Shown piece after piece: positions 61,101 to 64,000 of a stretch of DNA of 64,000 bases. Both the position numbers and the translations under genes were made by a program. The stretch comes from Aurantiacibacter zhengii (lineage in GTDB: Bacteria > Pseudomonadota > Alphaproteobacteria > Sphingomonadales > Sphingomonadaceae), in assembly GCF_003584125.1 (NCBI RefSeq), contig NZ_QXFL01000008.1, forward strand, positions 92,043-156,042, written 5' to 3'. Every line of letters begins with the position of its first letter. Position 1 is the first letter of the stretch. The notes under the pieces were generated by a model. That model saw nothing but the letters and a program-made list of their open reading frames with translations, searched no databases and was not told where the DNA came from.

Positions 61101-61477
61101 ATCCTGCGGCCCTTGCGGCAACAAGTGCCCTGCTGGGCAAGTGGCAGCTTCGCGTGACCGGCGCGGCAAGTGCGGATGAAGCGCTGGCGCACTGCCCCGA
61201 GCCGCCCGACGTCGTGATCGTGGATTACCAGCTCGACGACGGCGTTACCGGCGATGCCGCCTATCGCAGCGTGACACGGCAGTGGGGAGCGAAGCCACCC
61301 GCCATCATGTTGACCGCGCAATCAGGGGAGGAGACACGCCTCGCGGCGGCATCGATCGCAGCGCACCGTTTGCTGAAGCCCTCGCCCCCCGCCGCGCTGC
61401 GCGCCCTGCTGGCGGAGGCGGTGTCGCGCAGCAAGGCGCAGGACGTTCAGGATGATCCGGTTTCAACCGAAGCGTAA
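58106..61477 (+). CDS. Hybrid sensor histidine kinase with SSS domain (CrbS type)
   Basis: 1123 aa. Residues 1-500 are a thirteen-helix solute-symporter-like domain (WVYGLSLAVYCTSWTFFGGVG), followed by a linker, a PAS domain from about 610 (VAIENIDQGVALVDRDMNLVAWN), a coiled coil, a HisKA domain with His764 in ASHDLIQPLN, an HATPase domain (RNLVSNAIRYTP, DTGPGIDP, GLGLGLAIAKRAA) and a C-terminal receiver with Asp1040. This is the architecture of CrbS/MxtR, the acetate-sensing kinase. It is convergent with its likely partner regulator and overlaps it by 31 bp. Confidence 0.95.
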   Translation: MVFALAVTLAAAYLGLLFWLATRRDRQQAEGSDRNRRGGWVYGLSLAVYCTSWTFFGGVGTAATQGLEFLPIFLGPILLFVLGKPLIRRVLLHAKAQHSTSIADFLSARYGKSGTVAALVSVIATLGSLPYMALQLQSVGASLLALDNRMGEALAQDELVLLVAAVMALFAILFGSRRGDRSGENAGLVFTIAVEAVVKLVALLAIALLALVLTVTDPASVSELPATFSLGQVDSRFWVLTLISACAVLCLPRQFHMTFVEARDADAGRRGYWIFPAYLALTAMLIVPIALAGTALLPDGTNPDMIVLQLPLATDHVWLAILAFIGGLSASTGMIIVASVALSTMITNDLVAPLVFRQVFRGRGDRTQLARQLLAIRRIVIASLLVLAYLFYLGFGGLASLADLGTLAFAAAAQFAPGLLFGIYTRRANRHGMVAGLVAGFAIWVALLIGPAALGTQPVVSVHSDPLVSGIALSLAANAALFWIATLLTRPNLVDEAQAAAFRGAPGHAEHALHEVDKRVADVRLLLAQFVGRNNADAAIAAAPRAYRDSDHADKPLLAMAERMVAGVIGSSSARLLMLSWAQDDPVSFAEVVAMFDETSRRLSFNADLLRVAIENIDQGVALVDRDMNLVAWNSRYQDMFGLPDDLVMPGTPIAQLIRFNLAESGVAPEEIERQVARRIGYMKEGTRHRAERTQADGRVMRILGNPAPGGGYVTSYTDITADRLAEQALEEKVAQRTAQLREANAALEQATRSKTRFLAAASHDLIQPLNAARLFASALGEEVAGQDGLERLVRNLDGSIAAADRLIRALLDISKLDGGGIEPQMEQLALAEIVADLKREFAIQAAAKGIDLRCLPTSAIVESDRALLLSILRNLVSNAIRYTPAGKVLVGVKRCGDEIRLCVIDTGPGIDPDDRERIFGEFQRASRDGEGLGLGLAIAKRAARLLGVPIELQSRVGSGSAFALRLRVAKWSADTAPVRQPARSLSLGHASVLVIDNDPAALAATSALLGKWQLRVTGAASADEALAHCPEPPDVVIVDYQLDDGVTGDAAYRSVTRQWGAKPPAIMLTAQSGEETRLAAASIAAHRLLKPSPPAALRALLAEAVSRSKAQDVQDDPVSTEA

Positions 61478-62082
61478 TCGACGTCCAGCTTCGTTGCCAC
61501 CAGCGCGGCCTGAGTCCTGCTGACGACGCCTAGCTTGCGCAGGATGGCCGTGATGTGGGCCTTTACCGTCGCCTCGCTTATGTCCAGTTCGAAGGCGATT
61601 TGCTTATTCAGCAAGCCCTCCCTGATCAGGGCCAGGATACGGCGCTGGGCGGGGGTGAGGCTGGCGATGCGCTGCAGGTCGGCATCCTCGTTACCCGCGG
61701 CTTCCGGGAACCAGCTATCGCCGTCGCGCACCGCGCCCAGCGCCTGGCGCATCTCGTCCAGCCCTGCGGACTTTGGCACGAAGGCCGCTGCGCCCAATTG
61801 GCTGGCAGCCTGGAACACGCGGCTTTCTTCGCTCGCGGATACGATCACGATGGGCAGGGCGGGATATTCCTGGCGCAGGTCCATCAGCACGGAAAGACCG
61901 TGCGAATCCTCCATGTGCAGGTCCAGCAGCAGGGTGTCGCAGCCCTTCTCCAGCGCGGCGCGAGCCTGCGCGGCGGAAGCGCACTCGATCACCTCCGCCT
62001 GCGGCCAGACCCGCGACACCGCGTGCACCAGCGCAGTGCGGAACAGCGGGTGGTCGTCGGCAATGATGATCCGTTCGCGCAT
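61447..62082 (-). CDS. LuxR-type response regulator (CrbR type)
   Basis: 211 aa. Receiver domain with acidic pair Asp9-Asp10 (IIADDHP), phosphorylated Asp54 (LLLDLHMED), and Lys104 (FVPKSAG), then a LuxR helix-turn-helix (LTPAQRRILALIREGLLNKQIAFELDISEATVKAHITAILRKL). CrbR/ErdR regulators activate acs when acetate is available, and acs follows 12 bp downstream in the same direction. Autoregulation as an operon is likely. Confidence 0.94.
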   Translation of the reverse strand: MRERIIIADDHPLFRTALVHAVSRVWPQAEVIECASAAQARAALEKGCDTLLLDLHMEDSHGLSVLMDLRQEYPALPIVIVSASEESRVFQAASQLGAAAFVPKSAGLDEMRQALGAVRDGDSWFPEAAGNEDADLQRIASLTPAQRRILALIREGLLNKQIAFELDISEATVKAHITAILRKLGVVSRTQAALVATKLDVDYASVETGSS

Positions 62083-62094
62083 ATCCCCCCGCTA

Positions 62095-64000
<1,906 letters not shown>

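Noticed and set aside
58946..61321. 791-codon reverse frame opposite the sensor kinase
   Set aside because: Same reasons: full overlap with a well-supported multi-domain gene and shadow-type composition.

Overview
The window is high-GC chromosomal DNA of an alphaproteobacterium, most likely Sphingomonadales, family Erythrobacteraceae (Erythrobacter, Qipengyuania or Altererythrobacter type). Evidence: the alphaproteobacterial nucleoid protein GapR beside a DUF1244 gene and pyruvate kinase, many small lipoproteins and acidic or disordered proteins typical of this family, frequent GTG/TTG starts, and long antisense shadow frames caused by codon bias. Placement is inferred from gene content; no 16S rRNA is present.

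1-30,400 is core and semi-core sequence: an ABC ATPase, an acyltransferase, nadB, a hydrolase with a decayed partial copy downstream, a TraB/GumN protein, an amidohydrolase, nrdA and nrdB about 6 kb apart, a secreted TPR-CHAT protein, arylamine N-acetyltransferase, nhaA behind a strongly structured leader, a thermonuclease, PPK2, argB, YggT, MarC, and an operon of a CnoX-like thioredoxin with a LON-N protein. Between nrdB and about 19.55 kb lies a small accessory cassette: an XRE regulator plus an ImmA/IrrE peptidase, divergent from a YjzC-like protein and a Cys-rich mini-protein. A 249-bp element with inverted-repeat ends separates marC from the LON-N gene.

30,437-43,554 is an integrated island in tRNA-Gly(GCC). 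A perfect 49-bp copy of the tRNA 3' part lies beyond the integrase, giving attL and attR about 13.07 kb apart. Cargo: a chromate efflux pair (DUF1259 protein and ChrA), an excisionase-like protein, a cobalamin module (cobalamin riboswitch, TonB-dependent receptor, unknown multi-TM protein, cytosolic BtuF-like protein), a second cobalamin riboswitch ahead of an 82-aa secreted protein of unknown role, a nucleotidyltransferase-HEPN protein, an iteron/DnaA-box cluster resembling a vestigial plasmid origin, and the integrase. The B12 module has no BtuC or BtuD and is the most promising candidate for an undescribed system.

43,600-64,000 is core again: pyk, DUF1244, gapR, an SDR, yebC-ruvC, an ArsC-like protein, a FUSC protein, a GDPD phosphodiesterase, ubiG, lysC, a secreted tandem-repeat protein and a nitronate monooxygenase. 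It ends in a complete acetate module: small and large subunits of a Na+/solute symporter, a symporter-fused hybrid sensor kinase (CrbS type), a LuxR-type response regulator (CrbR type) and acetyl-CoA synthetase, which runs off the right edge.
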